A stretch of 64,000 nucleotides of DNA from Bacteroidales bacterium (GCA_017442315.1 JAFRZX010000054.1:1-64000), one strand, 5' to 3'. Shown: positions 42,438-52,131, counted from the first letter of the stretch. Notes: generated from the letters alone by a model not told the origin. Numbers and translations: made by a program.

Positions 42438-43684
42438 TTCATAAATCTACGGAATGCCACGCACCCGTTGTGACCGCCGAATCCCAAAGAATCCGATATG
42501 CCGATTGTAAGGTCAGCATGTACCGGATCGGCAGGGGTATAATCAAGATCGCACTCCGGATCCACCTCGTCAAGATTTATGGTAGGAGGAACTATACCTT
42601 CCTTAAGCGCCAGCACGACTGCCACAGCTTCAGCCGCACCCGCTGCTCCAAGCATATGTCCTATCGCTCCTTTTATAGAACTTATATGAGCCTTGTATGC
42701 ATCCTGCCCAAGGGCAAGCTTGAAAGCAGCTGTCTCCGACACGTCATTAAGGGAAGTGCCTGTTCCATGAGCATTGATGTACAATACGTCACTTGAAGTG
42801 TATCCTGCCTCATCAAGAGCCTGTCGTATGGCTGCAGCCTGAGTGACTCCGTCCGGACGAGGAGCTGTCACATGATGGGCATCACATGTATTGCCGTATC
42901 CGCATACTTCAGCAATAATATCTGCACCACGCGCCACAGCATGCTCATAATCTTCAAGTACCAGCATTGCAGCACCTTCTGCCATTACAAATCCGCCCCT
43001 GTTCTTATTGAAAGGAAGAGACGCATATTTAGGATCTTCAGAACGGGACAGAGCCTTAGCATTGGCGAATCCCGCAATTCCCAAAGGTATTATGGCCGCT
43101 TCAGAACCGCCCGCAATTATGGCATCAGCATAACCATGTTTTATGGCACGGTAGGCCTCTCCTATCGCATGCGTCGATGTAGCACATGCCGTCACCACAG
43201 GAAGGCATGGACCGCAGGCATTATGTCTTATGGCAATATTTCCTGCCGCTATATTCGCAATCATAGTAGGGATAAATAGCGGAGAAATCCATTTAGCGCC
43301 CTCATTAATGAGCTTCTCCATTTCACGTGTCTGGGTAGAGAAGCCACCTATTCCGGAACCCACATATACACCGAAACGGAATGGGTCTACATTACCTCCC
43401 TCGCCGGAATCCAAGCCGGCCTCTTTCACAGCCTGCCACGCAGCAGCCACAGCAAAAACGGTAAACCGGTCCTGCTTTCTGACAAACGGAGCATCTATTT
43501 CATAATCTGACGGCACAAAGTCCTTGACCTCTCCTGCTATCTTTACAGGAAGATCATCAACAGGTATATTCCTGATAAAATCAATACCACATTCACCAGC
43601 AAGGAGATTATTCCAATACGTCTTAACATCATTACCTAAAGGTGTGACTGCCCCTAAGCCGGTAACAACAACTCTTCTATCCAT
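42434..43684 (-). CDS. fabF: 3-oxoacyl-ACP synthase II (KAS II)
   Basis: 416 aa condensing enzyme extending acyl-ACP with malonyl-ACP. The thiolase-fold catalytic residues are the Cys in VVTACATSTHAIG near residue 168, His in INAHGTGTSLNDVSE and His in SIKGAIGHMLGAAGA. MDRRVVVTGLGAVTPLG is the usual N-terminus. Third gene of a four-gene fab cluster. A paralog for special fatty acids cannot be ruled out, but residues are those of ordinary FabF. Confidence 0.95.
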   Translation of the reverse strand: MDRRVVVTGLGAVTPLGNDVKTYWNNLLAGECGIDFIRNIPVDDLPVKIAGEVKDFVPSDYEIDAPFVRKQDRFTVFAVAAAWQAVKEAGLDSGEGGNVDPFRFGVYVGSGIGGFSTQTREMEKLINEGAKWISPLFIPTMIANIAAGNIAIRHNACGPCLPVVTACATSTHAIGEAYRAIKHGYADAIIAGGSEAAIIPLGIAGFANAKALSRSEDPKYASLPFNKNRGGFVMAEGAAMLVLEDYEHAVARGADIIAEVCGYGNTCDAHHVTAPRPDGVTQAAAIRQALDEAGYTSSDVLYINAHGTGTSLNDVSETAAFKLALGQDAYKAHISSIKGAIGHMLGAAGAAEAVAVVLALKEGIVPPTINLDEVDPECDLDYTPADPVHADLTIGISDSLGFGGHNGCVAFRRFMK

Positions 43685-43712
43685 ATCAATGAATTACAAT
43701 TTAAAATCTGAA

Positions 43713-44657
43713 TTACACTAATCTGGAGGCAAATTCCGAAATCACTTTCTCTGCCCCCAAGATAAGATCCTCAACGATATCCTTAGCAGGTTCTTCTTTT
43801 TTTACCAGGCCGGCACACTCACCTGACATATAACTCCCGTTCCTGTCTCCCTCCTTTACAGCCTTTCTAAGTGCACCGCTGCCGAATGCAAGTATCTCTT
43901 CCGGACTCACCTGAGGATCGGCCTCCATACGGGCGAAAGATTTAGAAAATGGAGTCTTTAAAGAACGGACAGGATGCCCCTGTGACTTTCCTGTAACCGT
44001 TGTAGAGATATCTGTCGCCTTCAGAATCTTATCCTTATATTCCTGATGTACCGTACACTCTTTTGCAACAAGAAAACGTGTTCCCACCTGTATTCCATCT
44101 GCTCCCAACATGAAAGCAGCCGCTGCACCACGGCCATCACATATTCCGCCCGCAGCAATCACCGGTATATCAAGTGCATCCACTATCTGGGGTATGAGAG
44201 GCATTGTATGCAGTTCACCTACATGTCCCCCCGACTCGGCACCTTCGGCGATCACGGCATCAACACCCGCGGCCTGCATCTTCTGAGCCAAAGCGACAGA
44301 AGCCACAACAGGAATGACCGTTATACCTGCTTCCTTCCATTCCTTCATATATTTGACCGGAGATCCGGCCCCGGTAGTCAAAACCTTCACACCCTCTTCA
44401 ATCACCATACGGGCAATCTCAGAAGCATTGGGAGCCTGAAGCATTATATTCACTCCGAATGGTTTGTCTGTCATCTGTCTGCATTTCCTGATTTCTTCCC
44501 TTACAGCTTCTGTCCCTGCATTTACAGACGAGATAAGTCCCAATCCTCCTGCATTTGAAACTGCAGAAGCTAAAGATGCGTCTGCCACCCATGCCATTCC
44601 TCCTTGAAACACCGGATATCTGATTCCCAGCATCTCACATATTCTGCTTTGTATCAT
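43713..44657 (-). CDS. fabK: Enoyl-ACP reductase II (FabK-type flavoprotein)
   Basis: 314 aa FMN-dependent enzyme of the nitronate monooxygenase/FabK fold, the last step of the elongation cycle. PVFQGGMAWVADASLASAVS, GGLGLISS, VIAEGAESGGHVGE (FMN-phosphate side) and IPVIAAGGICDGRG with GADGIQVGTRFLVAKE are the family blocks. FabK members lack similarity to triclosan-sensitive FabI. Its place between fabH and fabF favours enoyl reductase over nitronate oxidation. Confidence 0.9.
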   Translation of the reverse strand: MIQSRICEMLGIRYPVFQGGMAWVADASLASAVSNAGGLGLISSVNAGTEAVREEIRKCRQMTDKPFGVNIMLQAPNASEIARMVIEEGVKVLTTGAGSPVKYMKEWKEAGITVIPVVASVALAQKMQAAGVDAVIAEGAESGGHVGELHTMPLIPQIVDALDIPVIAAGGICDGRGAAAAFMLGADGIQVGTRFLVAKECTVHQEYKDKILKATDISTTVTGKSQGHPVRSLKTPFSKSFARMEADPQVSPEEILAFGSGALRKAVKEGDRNGSYMSGECAGLVKKEEPAKDIVEDLILGAEKVISEFASRLV

Positions 44658-44700
44658 AGCTACTGATAATTATCCAAATCTACAAATATACTAATTTAAA

Positions 44701-45648
44701 TCATAACTCAAAAAGAGCAGCACCTGAAACAAACCCTGCCCCAAAAGCACTCATCATAACAAGATCTCCCTTTTTTACAATCCCATTCCTTACGGACTCA
44801 TCCAGCAGTATCGGGCAAGACGCACTGGACGAATTTCCATGATTCCGGATATTGGTCGGGAACTTGTCCGCAGGCTGCTCCAGATAGTCCTGAATAGCCT
44901 TGATAATCCTGATATTGGCCTGATGCAGAAGATAATGATCCACTGCATCCGGCTCCAGAGAGACCTCCTCAAGTACTCTGGTGATATCATTGCTTGCAGC
45001 CTTTACAGCAAACTTGAACACATCCTGTCCCTTCATCTGAAGGGGCACGTCATGTTCATCCTTAGTAACATAAGGAGTCGGCAGCAGAAGCCTGTACTGC
45101 CAGAGTTTGTCTACTGCACTTGAGGCTGACAACTTTATACTTTTAATATTATCACCTGGAGTAAGCACAGCAGCACCTGCACCGTCACCGAACAGAACAC
45201 ATGTCCTCCTATCGCTCCAATCAGTCATTCTGGTAGGTTCTTCTGCGCATACTATCAGCACATTCCTGACTCTTCCTGCCATATAAAATGATTCCGCAAT
45301 CTCCAATGCATGTATAAATCCAGCACAGGCACAATTAATATCCATGCAGGGGCATGATGCACCTATACGTCCCTGGACTATGCTGCTCAACTGCGGAGTG
45401 ACATATTCATTCACCACATTTGAACATATGATGAAGTCCAGTTCTTCAGCCTTTATTCCAGCTGAATCCAAAGCTTTCCCTGCCGCATCAACAGCCATAT
45501 CCTCCAGCCTTTCATCTGAAATCACATGACGGCTCACCACTCCGGTTCTTGTACGGATCCACTCATCACTCGTATCAAGAAAGCCGGCGAGCATGTCATT
45601 GGTGACTTCCAATTTCGGAAGCGAACTTCCTGTCCCTGAAATTTTCAT
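44701..45648 (-). CDS. fabH: 3-oxoacyl-ACP synthase III (KAS III)
   Basis: 315 aa initiator of fatty-acid synthesis, condensing acetyl-CoA or branched acyl-CoA with malonyl-ACP. Catalytic Cys is in DINCACAGFIHALE near residue 108, His in YLLHQANIRIIKAI and Asn in RNHGNSSSASCPI. The GDGAGAAVLTPG block is present. It is first in the cluster fabH-fabK-fabF-fabZ, divergent from a LytTR regulator gene. Confidence 0.95.
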   Translation of the reverse strand: MKISGTGSSLPKLEVTNDMLAGFLDTSDEWIRTRTGVVSRHVISDERLEDMAVDAAGKALDSAGIKAEELDFIICSNVVNEYVTPQLSSIVQGRIGASCPCMDINCACAGFIHALEIAESFYMAGRVRNVLIVCAEEPTRMTDWSDRRTCVLFGDGAGAAVLTPGDNIKSIKLSASSAVDKLWQYRLLLPTPYVTKDEHDVPLQMKGQDVFKFAVKAASNDITRVLEEVSLEPDAVDHYLLHQANIRIIKAIQDYLEQPADKFPTNIRNHGNSSSASCPILLDESVRNGIVKKGDLVMMSAFGAGFVSGAALFEL

Positions 45649-45676
45649 CTTTTCTTTTTTTTCTAAAACTTCAGCG

Positions 45677-45684
45677 CAAAATTA
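45677..45684 (-). promoter_or_regulatory. -7 element of the fab cluster
   Basis: Minus-strand TAATTTTG, 29 bp before the fabH start. No good -33 box is seen, so an activator may be involved. Confidence 0.45.
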
Positions 45685-45774
45685 TCTGCACGGAAACACA
45701 TCGGAAAATTAATGTGGCAGGCATAGGAATGAGTTGGCGGAATCTCGGACACAAGGAGAGGTTCGTGGTAAGTT

Positions 45775-45806
45775 TTTGTTATTTGGGGCAAATTTTCATA
45801 CATTTG
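45775..45806 (+). promoter_or_regulatory. Promoter of the LytTR regulator gene
   Basis: TTTG (45775-45778), 20 bp, TACATTTG (45799-45806). Transcription would start near 45813, 21 nt before ATG 45834. Confidence 0.65.
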
Positions 45807-45833
45807 CCACGCTGAAATCCAATACTGAATACA

Positions 45834-46721
45834 ATGAACAATAAATTACCATCATATCTTTTAGGCAAATATCAACTGGTAGGTACTGTCACATTTTCGG
45901 TTCTGTTTGCCATCATTTTCCTAAACATCTACATACCTTTCTCAGACACGGCATGGTTCGGTCTCGGAGATTCCGTCATGTTCCTGCTGACTCTCGTCTT
46001 CATTGCCATTGCCATACTGACATTGATTGTTAGCAGAATCATCATGTACAAACTGAAAACCATGTTTGAGATGACGTATCTCTCATACACGATATGGTGC
46101 ATAATGGAAATAACTATCATCTGCGGATTCTACACATGGCTTACAATAGACATCACAGCGCCACATGATGAAACATTATGGCAGATATTCGGACGATCAC
46201 TATTATACGGAGCAATAGCGCTAGGAGTTCCGTATCTCATATCAGGAATGTATTTCGCAATCATCGACAAGAACAACACCATAAGGCTGATGAACTATGA
46301 AAATGTTGTGACCGATGAGCCGAAATCACCCGGTCCCCAGCACAAGATAACATTATTCGACAACAGCGGAACTCTAAAATTGTCATTAAGTCAGGAGAAC
46401 CTATATTACATCGAGTCCGATGACAACTACATAAAAGTATGGTACACCGACAGCAAGGGAGAACTTAAGCAATACATGCTCAGATGCAGGCTTAAGACTG
46501 TAGAGGAAAGTTTCAAAGGAAGCGGATTGATAAGGTGCAACAGGAAGTACATAGTAAACATAAAGAAAGTATCCATGCTCAGGAAAGAGAGCGAAGGATA
46601 CTTCCTTGATCTTAACAACGAATCTATTCCGCCACTGCCGGTGACAAAGACATATACAGACTGTGTTTTGAGCTATTTTACTGACGAAAGTCCGCTTCTT
46701 GAACCGATGATGGACGAATGA
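45834..46721 (+). CDS. Membrane-anchored LytTR transcriptional regulator
   Basis: 295 aa. Four hydrophobic helices in the first 145 residues (TVTFSVLFAIIFLNIYI, VMFLLTLVFIAIAILTLIVS, EITIICGFYTWLTI, LLYGAIALGVPYLISGMYFA) precede a LytTR DNA-binding domain of about 100 residues (LSLSQENLYYIESDDNYIKV, RCRLKTVEESF, LIRCNRKYIVNIKKVSML). No receiver domain is present, so the signal is sensed at the membrane. It is divergent from fabH with 185 bp between, which suggests but does not prove control of membrane lipid genes. Confidence 0.87.
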   Translation: MNNKLPSYLLGKYQLVGTVTFSVLFAIIFLNIYIPFSDTAWFGLGDSVMFLLTLVFIAIAILTLIVSRIIMYKLKTMFEMTYLSYTIWCIMEITIICGFYTWLTIDITAPHDETLWQIFGRSLLYGAIALGVPYLISGMYFAIIDKNNTIRLMNYENVVTDEPKSPGPQHKITLFDNSGTLKLSLSQENLYYIESDDNYIKVWYTDSKGELKQYMLRCRLKTVEESFKGSGLIRCNRKYIVNIKKVSMLRKESEGYFLDLNNESIPPLPVTKTYTDCVLSYFTDESPLLEPMMDE

Positions 46722-46732
46722 GAAGGGGTGCT

Positions 46733-47212
46733 TCAAGCCTCTTCCAGATCACATCCTGTAAAGAAAAAGTCACTTTCCGCCTTCTCACGTGTAAAGCAGT
46801 AATAAGTCATATCGCACATAGAGCAGACCTTGCCTTCATGACTGAGAGTCGCCTCAATCATTACGAAATTGTGTTTCTGTTCCTTTATGTGCCCTCGTAT
46901 TTCTATCCGGACTCCATCACCTGTAGGAACAGGATGACGATACTTCATCGTAAGGCCAGTAGTCATACCGGCTGTCTGAAGTTTCCTGTTTACAATCCAG
47001 CCTCCAAGCTCATCCATCAGTGTAGCCTGGATACCTCCATGAAGCGTCTTAAGCCATCCTTGATAATTATCACCAGAATCCCATATGCAGACAAGGTCGT
47101 CGCCATCTTCATAAAATTCCATCTTCAAGCCACACGGATTCGCAGGACTACATGCAAAACAATTATATCCCTGTTCCTCCAGTCCCAGATACGGATTCTT
47201 TATCTTCTTCAT
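46733..47212 (-). CDS. PaaI-type hotdog thioesterase
   Basis: 159 aa. KTLHGGIQATLMDELGGWIV carries the HGG and the Asp-Glu of the acyl-CoA thioesterase PaaI/YbgC class, near residues 58-70; MKYRHPVPTGDGVRIE is the second strand block. The N-terminal CFACSPANPCGLKM has three Cys, seen in related proteins of this group. It would hydrolyse acyl- or aryl-CoA. It is convergent with the LytTR gene (11 bp). Confidence 0.85.
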   Translation of the reverse strand: MKKIKNPYLGLEEQGYNCFACSPANPCGLKMEFYEDGDDLVCIWDSGDNYQGWLKTLHGGIQATLMDELGGWIVNRKLQTAGMTTGLTMKYRHPVPTGDGVRIEIRGHIKEQKHNFVMIEATLSHEGKVCSMCDMTYYCFTREKAESDFFFTGCDLEEA

Positions 47213-47285
47213 ATGGATTGTATTTACAATATATCGTAGAAGCTGTTTAAATTATTGATTACGGTCACAGTCCTAGCCGTCCTGA

Positions 47286-48365
47286 TCATTCAGCAGCTTT
47301 CAGACGCTCTGCATTTTCGGCAATCTGAAGCTGGTCGATCACATCCTGGATCGCCCCGTCCATAAAGACCGGAAGATTATACATCGTATAGTTGATACGA
47401 TGATCGGTCACACGTGACTGCGGATAGTTGTAGGTACGGATCTTTGCAGAACGGTCTCCACCGGCAACCATTGTCTTTCTCTTAGCTGAAATCTCTGCAA
47501 GATACTTCTCATACTCCATATTATACAGACGTGTACGAAGCTCGGCAAGTGCCTTATCGAAGTTCTTCAGCTGAGACTTTTCATCCTGACACTGCACTAC
47601 CAAGCCAGTAGGGATATGGGTGAGACGGATAGCGGAATATGTCGTATTGACGGATTGTCCTCCGGGACCTGACGAACAGAACGTATCCTTGCGTATGTCA
47701 TTCATATTGAGTTCAACATCAAACTCATCCGCCTCAGGCAATACCGCTACGGAAGCAGCAGAGGTGTGGACACGTCCCTGAGTCTCAGTCTGAGGGACAC
47801 GCTGGACACGATGGACACCGGATTCGTATTTGAGTACTCCATAAACACCGTCTCCGGACACTTTGCATACGATCTCCTTGAATCCTCCTGCTGCACCTTC
47901 AGCCTGATTGGTAACTTCCAGTCGCCAGCCTCTTGTCTCGATATATTTTGAATACATACGGAACAGGTCACCGGCAAATATGGCTGCTTCATCTCCACCG
48001 GATCCACCACGTATTTCCAAGATGGCATTCTTGCTGTCCTGAGGGTCTGCAGGAATAAGAAGCAACTTGATATTCTGCTCCATCTCAGGAAGTTTAGGTT
48101 CAATCTCCGCTATTTCCTCCTTCGCCATTTCCCTGAGGTCTTCATCTTTCTCGACAGCCAGTATCTCCTTAGCCATCTCGTAATTCTCCAGAACCTTCTT
48201 GAACTCGTTCCCTGCCTCAATGATAGGAGTAAGTTCCTTATACTCCTTATTGAGCTGCACGAATTTCTTCATATCTGAAATGACTTCAGGATCCGCCAAC
48301 TGCGTCTGAAGTGCTTCATATTTTTCCTGAAGGCCCAAAACCTTCTCCAAAAGTGAATTATCCAT
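47286..48365 (-). CDS. prfA: Peptide chain release factor 1
   Basis: 359 aa, standard length. It reads UAA and UAG stop codons and triggers peptide release. The catalytic GGQ is in SSGPGGQSVNTTYS near residue 230, preceded by VHRVQRVPQTETQGRVHTS, as in RF1. An N-terminal coiled-coil domain (LEKVLGLQEKYEALQTQL) is present. One base separates it from the GNAT-like gene upstream, so they form an operon. Confidence 0.96.
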   Translation of the reverse strand: MDNSLLEKVLGLQEKYEALQTQLADPEVISDMKKFVQLNKEYKELTPIIEAGNEFKKVLENYEMAKEILAVEKDEDLREMAKEEIAEIEPKLPEMEQNIKLLLIPADPQDSKNAILEIRGGSGGDEAAIFAGDLFRMYSKYIETRGWRLEVTNQAEGAAGGFKEIVCKVSGDGVYGVLKYESGVHRVQRVPQTETQGRVHTSAASVAVLPEADEFDVELNMNDIRKDTFCSSGPGGQSVNTTYSAIRLTHIPTGLVVQCQDEKSQLKNFDKALAELRTRLYNMEYEKYLAEISAKRKTMVAGGDRSAKIRTYNYPQSRVTDHRINYTMYNLPVFMDGAIQDVIDQLQIAENAERLKAAE

Positions 48366-48366
48366 A

Positions 48367-49527
48367 TTATATACTATTTTTCATTTTCTTATTGTCTTCA
48401 GACGGACTGAGTGTCTTTATCCAGCAGCGACGACGCAACCATAATTCGTTATCATAACGATTCCATACATTGACAGCACTATTGGTCTCTATCTGAGGAT
48501 TAGCCAAAGCCCATTTAGCACCGCAAGACCGGAACTGCTCAGCCATGATACCATGAAATAAAGCCGAGATTCCGGTATTCTGCCATTTTGGTGCAGCCCC
48601 AAGAAGCATCAGGTCCAGATATTCATAGTTCCTTGAAGCCTTCAGCACATGATACCAGCCGAAAGGAAAAAGCCGTCCCTTAGCCTTGCGCATAGCCTCA
48701 GATAATGAAGCCATTGCTATTCCAAATGCAGCAACATCCTCGTTCTCATCCATCAGCACACAGCATAACCTGCTGTCCAGCTGACCTGCAATATCATTAA
48801 CCTCTTCATCAATCTCTGCATCTGTGAATGGAATGAAGTTATGAACCATACCGTCAAAACTTGCATTATATGCCTTGAAGAACTTGACAAAACTACTCTT
48901 ATCCTTCTTCAACTTGTCAAAATCAGCCACATGCAACCTGTACCGTTCCATCATCCTGGCTGCGATAGCCTTCATCTTATCATCTACACCTTGATCGGCA
49001 GGCATCATATACTGGACCCAGTCACATTCCTTTACAAATCCCATCTGCTCCATCATATCCACATAATATGGATAATTATACAGACAGGAAAACGGAGCAA
49101 GCTTGTCAAAACCTTCTACAAGCATTCCCTGACGTCCGAAAGTATTGTATTGCAGAGGGCCATGAAGTTCGTCCATCCCATTGTCAGCCGCCCACTCCTG
49201 AGCAGTTTCGACAAGGAGTCGAGCGACCTTTATATCCTCTATCATGTCAAACCAGCCGAAACGCGCTCTCCTCGTACCATATTTTTCATTATAGTGCGGA
49301 TTGATGATGCAGCATATTCTTCCGGCAACATTGCCATCTGCATCTTCAGCCAGCCACATCTTCCTCTTGCAGAACTCAAGAGAAGCTGAATGCATAAGCA
49401 TATGCTCCTGACCTTTGTGCAAAGCCGGTACATACTGTCTGCATCCTTTGTAAAGTTCATCTGGGAATCTGACGAATTTCTTCAGATCCCGACGATTCAT
49501 GACCTCTCTTATCTTATATTCTGCCAT
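48367..49527 (-). CDS. GNAT-like acyltransferase family protein
   Basis: 386 aa. The pattern of an acetyltransferase with two GNAT-like halves is seen: GNVAGRICCIINPHYNEKYG with ARFGWFDMIED in the first half, and EYLDLMLLGAAPKWQNTGIS with LANPQIETNSAVNVWNRYD in the second. The family is common in Bacteroidetes and has no proven substrate. It leads the operon with prfA; release-factor operons often carry the methyltransferase PrmC instead, which is absent here. Confidence 0.78.
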   Translation of the reverse strand: MAEYKIREVMNRRDLKKFVRFPDELYKGCRQYVPALHKGQEHMLMHSASLEFCKRKMWLAEDADGNVAGRICCIINPHYNEKYGTRRARFGWFDMIEDIKVARLLVETAQEWAADNGMDELHGPLQYNTFGRQGMLVEGFDKLAPFSCLYNYPYYVDMMEQMGFVKECDWVQYMMPADQGVDDKMKAIAARMMERYRLHVADFDKLKKDKSSFVKFFKAYNASFDGMVHNFIPFTDAEIDEEVNDIAGQLDSRLCCVLMDENEDVAAFGIAMASLSEAMRKAKGRLFPFGWYHVLKASRNYEYLDLMLLGAAPKWQNTGISALFHGIMAEQFRSCGAKWALANPQIETNSAVNVWNRYDNELWLRRRCWIKTLSPSEDNKKMKNSI

Positions 49528-49547
49528 ACAGCATATGCAACAACCTG

Positions 49548-49555
49548 CAAAAATA
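49548..49555 (-). promoter_or_regulatory. -7 element of the GNAT-prfA operon
   Basis: Minus-strand TATTTTTG, 21 bp before ATG 49527. No clear -33 box. Confidence 0.45.
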
Positions 49556-49585
49556 ATAAAAAAAGTTGGATATGATGACTGATTG

Positions 49586-50320
49586 CTATGCTTCCCGCAC
49601 GAATGAATCCATCAGTCCTTGAATGACAGCTTGAGCACAGACACAACCGAACACTGCGGGTATGTAAGAAATAGTCCCGACCTGGGATTTCTTGTTGCGA
49701 TCTTCACATGGGACTATTGATTCTCTGTCCGGCAGTTCTTCAGAAAACACCACCTTGAATCCTTTCTTGATGCCCATATGTCTGAGACGTTTGCGGACAA
49801 TATATGCCAAGGGGCAGTTGAACGACTTGGAGACATCAGTCAGACGTACCTTGGTCGCATCAAACTTTGCTCCAGCTCCCATAGAAGACACCAAAGGAAT
49901 CCCATTATCCATGCAGTACTTTATCAGGTGCAGCTTAGGCGACAGAGTGTCAATGGCATCAACAAGAAAATCAATCTTATAAGAGCCCAGGATCTCTCCA
50001 GCCTTTTCTGCTTCCAGATAACTGTCAATGACTACAAGGTCCAGTTCTGAGTTGATATCCTTGAGCCTCCCGGCCAGCACCTCACATTTGGACCTGCCCA
50101 CAGTGGAATCCAACGCAAGAAGCTGACGGTTCTTATTGGTCACTGACACATCATCACTATCAAGTATTATCAGATGACCTATGCCGGCTCTCACAATCAT
50201 TTCGGCAGCATATCCGCCAACTCCACCGACTCCGATCACAGCTACGGTGGAATTACGGAAGTGAGAGAGCATGTCCTCCCCCACCAGCATAGCTGTCCTT
50301 TCCTGCCAATCGTATATCAT
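49586..50320 (-). CDS. tcdA: tRNA threonylcarbamoyladenosine dehydratase
   Basis: 244 aa ThiF/E1-like protein that cyclises t6A to ct6A in tRNA. The ATP-binding VAVIGVGGVGGYAAEMIVRA near residue 30, LIILDSDDVSVTNKNRQ and LVDAIDTLSPKLHLI are the family blocks; the C-terminal VGTISYIPAVFGCVCA is also typical of TcdA. It lies between mazG and the GNAT-prfA operon on the same strand. Confidence 0.92.
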   Translation of the reverse strand: MIYDWQERTAMLVGEDMLSHFRNSTVAVIGVGGVGGYAAEMIVRAGIGHLIILDSDDVSVTNKNRQLLALDSTVGRSKCEVLAGRLKDINSELDLVVIDSYLEAEKAGEILGSYKIDFLVDAIDTLSPKLHLIKYCMDNGIPLVSSMGAGAKFDATKVRLTDVSKSFNCPLAYIVRKRLRHMGIKKGFKVVFSEELPDRESIVPCEDRNKKSQVGTISYIPAVFGCVCAQAVIQGLMDSFVREA

Positions 50321-50350
50321 GTCAAGTATCCGCTGTCGATTAAAATAACA

Positions 50351-51169
50351 TCAAAGTCCCTTTGCCTTTCCCTCATCCCAGATGGCGTCCATCTCGGCAA
50401 GGGTCATATCCTTGAGGTCACGTCCTTTACGTATGGTCTGTTCCTCAAGATAGGTGAAACGACGTCTGAATTTGGCGCATGTACGTTCCAGAGCTGTGTC
50501 CGGATTCAAGCCATATAGTCTGGCGGCATTCACTGTCGCAAAGAGGAAGTCCCCAAGTTCCTCTTCGGCCCGGTCATAGGCTGCAGACCTTTCTTCTTCA
50601 GTCTGCGCAGAGGCCATCGCATCAAGTTCTGCCTGATATTCCCCCATTTCTTCCTTGACCTTATCCCATACCTGCTCCTTGGATTCCCAGTCAAATCCAA
50701 CACCTCTTGCCTTATCCTGCATACGATAAGCCTTAAGAAGCGGAGGAAGGCCGTCTGGAACTCCGGAAAGCACACGTCTATTTCCGTCCTTTTCCTTGGT
50801 CTTGAGCATTTCCCACTGCTTGATCACATCCTCTGCATCACCTACTTCTGCAGATGAGAACACATGAGGATGACGATATATAAGTTTGTCACACAGAAAG
50901 TTGATTACATCCACAATGTCAAAATGCTGTTTTTCTTCCCCTATCTTTGCATAGAAAAGGACATGAAGCAGCACATCGCCAAGCTCTTTTGAAAGCTCAT
51001 GTTCCTCACCCTTAAGTATAGCGTCACTTAGTTCGTACACTTCTTCCAAGGTCTGGGGTCTGAGAGACTCATTAGTCTGTTTCCTGTCCCATGGGCACTT
51101 CTCCCTCAACTCATCAAGGACGTCAAGAATACGTCCGAAAGCCTGAAGTTTTTCTTCTTGTGTATGCAT
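50351..51169 (-). CDS. mazG: Nucleoside triphosphate pyrophosphohydrolase MazG
   Basis: 272 aa all-alpha NTP pyrophosphatase that removes abnormal or excess NTPs. The tandem MazG repeats show as EVYELSDAILKGEEHELSKE with LGDVLLHVLFYAKIGEE and as a second EEELGDFLFATVNAARL. KCPWDRKQTNESLRPQTLEE is the usual N-terminal block. It follows the FISUMP lipoprotein gene by 9 bp on the same strand. Confidence 0.94.
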   Translation of the reverse strand: MHTQEEKLQAFGRILDVLDELREKCPWDRKQTNESLRPQTLEEVYELSDAILKGEEHELSKELGDVLLHVLFYAKIGEEKQHFDIVDVINFLCDKLIYRHPHVFSSAEVGDAEDVIKQWEMLKTKEKDGNRRVLSGVPDGLPPLLKAYRMQDKARGVGFDWESKEQVWDKVKEEMGEYQAELDAMASAQTEEERSAAYDRAEEELGDFLFATVNAARLYGLNPDTALERTCAKFRRRFTYLEEQTIRKGRDLKDMTLAEMDAIWDEGKAKGL

Positions 51170-51178
51170 AGCTAATAT

Positions 51179-52099
51179 TTAATCTATTACTGGTCGTATA
51201 TTAAACCCCATAAAGCGTCGGGCAGACTTGCAATATGCATCACTTGGATTTGCATAAAGCATATAGGCATCCTTATTATCAGGAACACTTGTCGAGGACC
51301 ATAAATAAGTCTCTTCTCCCATCGTAGTATTTTCAGTTCCACGATAATGACCACCTAACGGAATAAATATCCTGTTTCCATTAGGGCCTACTACAGAATT
51401 ACCCCTCACACCATTATACGTGAATTCCGTCCATGTACATTTATTTATCAGTTCCTTTATTTCATCAACAGTAGGCATCCGCCAACCTTCTCCCCAGCTT
51501 TTTCTTGCTGCATCATATTCTGATGTTGAAATATCCTTGCCAAGGTTTTGGTTATAATAAATATAAGAAGCAATCTCAAAATTATTCTTATCCGTAATTT
51601 CTGCCCAAGAAAAATAATCTCCATATTCTTCCGGTGATGTCGCCCCAAGATTCCAGCCAGCCCACTTTACACTTAATCCTAAGTCAACAACTTTCCCTTG
51701 GGTCGGCTTATACTGGTCCTTTGTATTTTCAACTATGACATTACGTCCATACACATCACTCCTATCACTTTTATTATATATCTTATCTCCATCATATATC
51801 ATCACTCTGGACCAATCCGATACATGGCCATTACTATTAACATAAATGCCGCTACACTGAATTTCGTTTCCTGATAATTGATATGAAAAATTTGCAGTCT
51901 GAGTAATCCGTCCTTGTGAGTTCCACACTCCTGTCTTATCTGAATTAAAAGTAAAAGAATAATCCTGAGTTCCAGCAACCCACTCGACTCTCCGGTACCA
52001 ACCACCTTCAATGTCCACATAACTTACCTCTTCCGAAGAACAGGCTGTAGAAAAATACAGCAATAACAATGATCCTAGCAGCTTTAAAATAGTCTTCAT
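51179..52099 (-). CDS. FISUMP-domain lipoprotein
   Basis: 306 aa. Signal peptide MKTILKLLGSLLLLYFSTAC with a lipobox Cys at residue 20 (then SSEE). A beta-sandwich of about 100 residues (GGWYRRVEWV, TFNSDKTGVWN) precedes a Fibrobacter-type FISUMP domain: VKWAGWNLGATSPEEYGDYF, SWGEGWRMPTVDEIKELIN and TYLWSSTSVPDNKDAYML. The domain relates to the DUF1566-like parts of the paralogs at 17373-19175. The frame extends to 52441, but the signal peptide begins at ATG 52099 and a promoter lies just upstream. Confidence 0.87.
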   Translation of the reverse strand: MKTILKLLGSLLLLYFSTACSSEEVSYVDIEGGWYRRVEWVAGTQDYSFTFNSDKTGVWNSQGRITQTANFSYQLSGNEIQCSGIYVNSNGHVSDWSRVMIYDGDKIYNKSDRSDVYGRNVIVENTKDQYKPTQGKVVDLGLSVKWAGWNLGATSPEEYGDYFSWAEITDKNNFEIASYIYYNQNLGKDISTSEYDAARKSWGEGWRMPTVDEIKELINKCTWTEFTYNGVRGNSVVGPNGNRIFIPLGGHYRGTENTTMGEETYLWSSTSVPDNKDAYMLYANPSDAYCKSARRFMGFNIRPVID

Positions 52100-52123
52100 C
52101 GTATAAGTATTAAATATATATGA

Positions 52124-52131
52124 CAAATATA
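52124..52131 (-). promoter_or_regulatory. -7 element of the FISUMP lipoprotein gene
   Basis: Minus-strand TATATTTG, 25 bp before ATG 52099, supporting that start. No clear -33 box. Confidence 0.5.
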
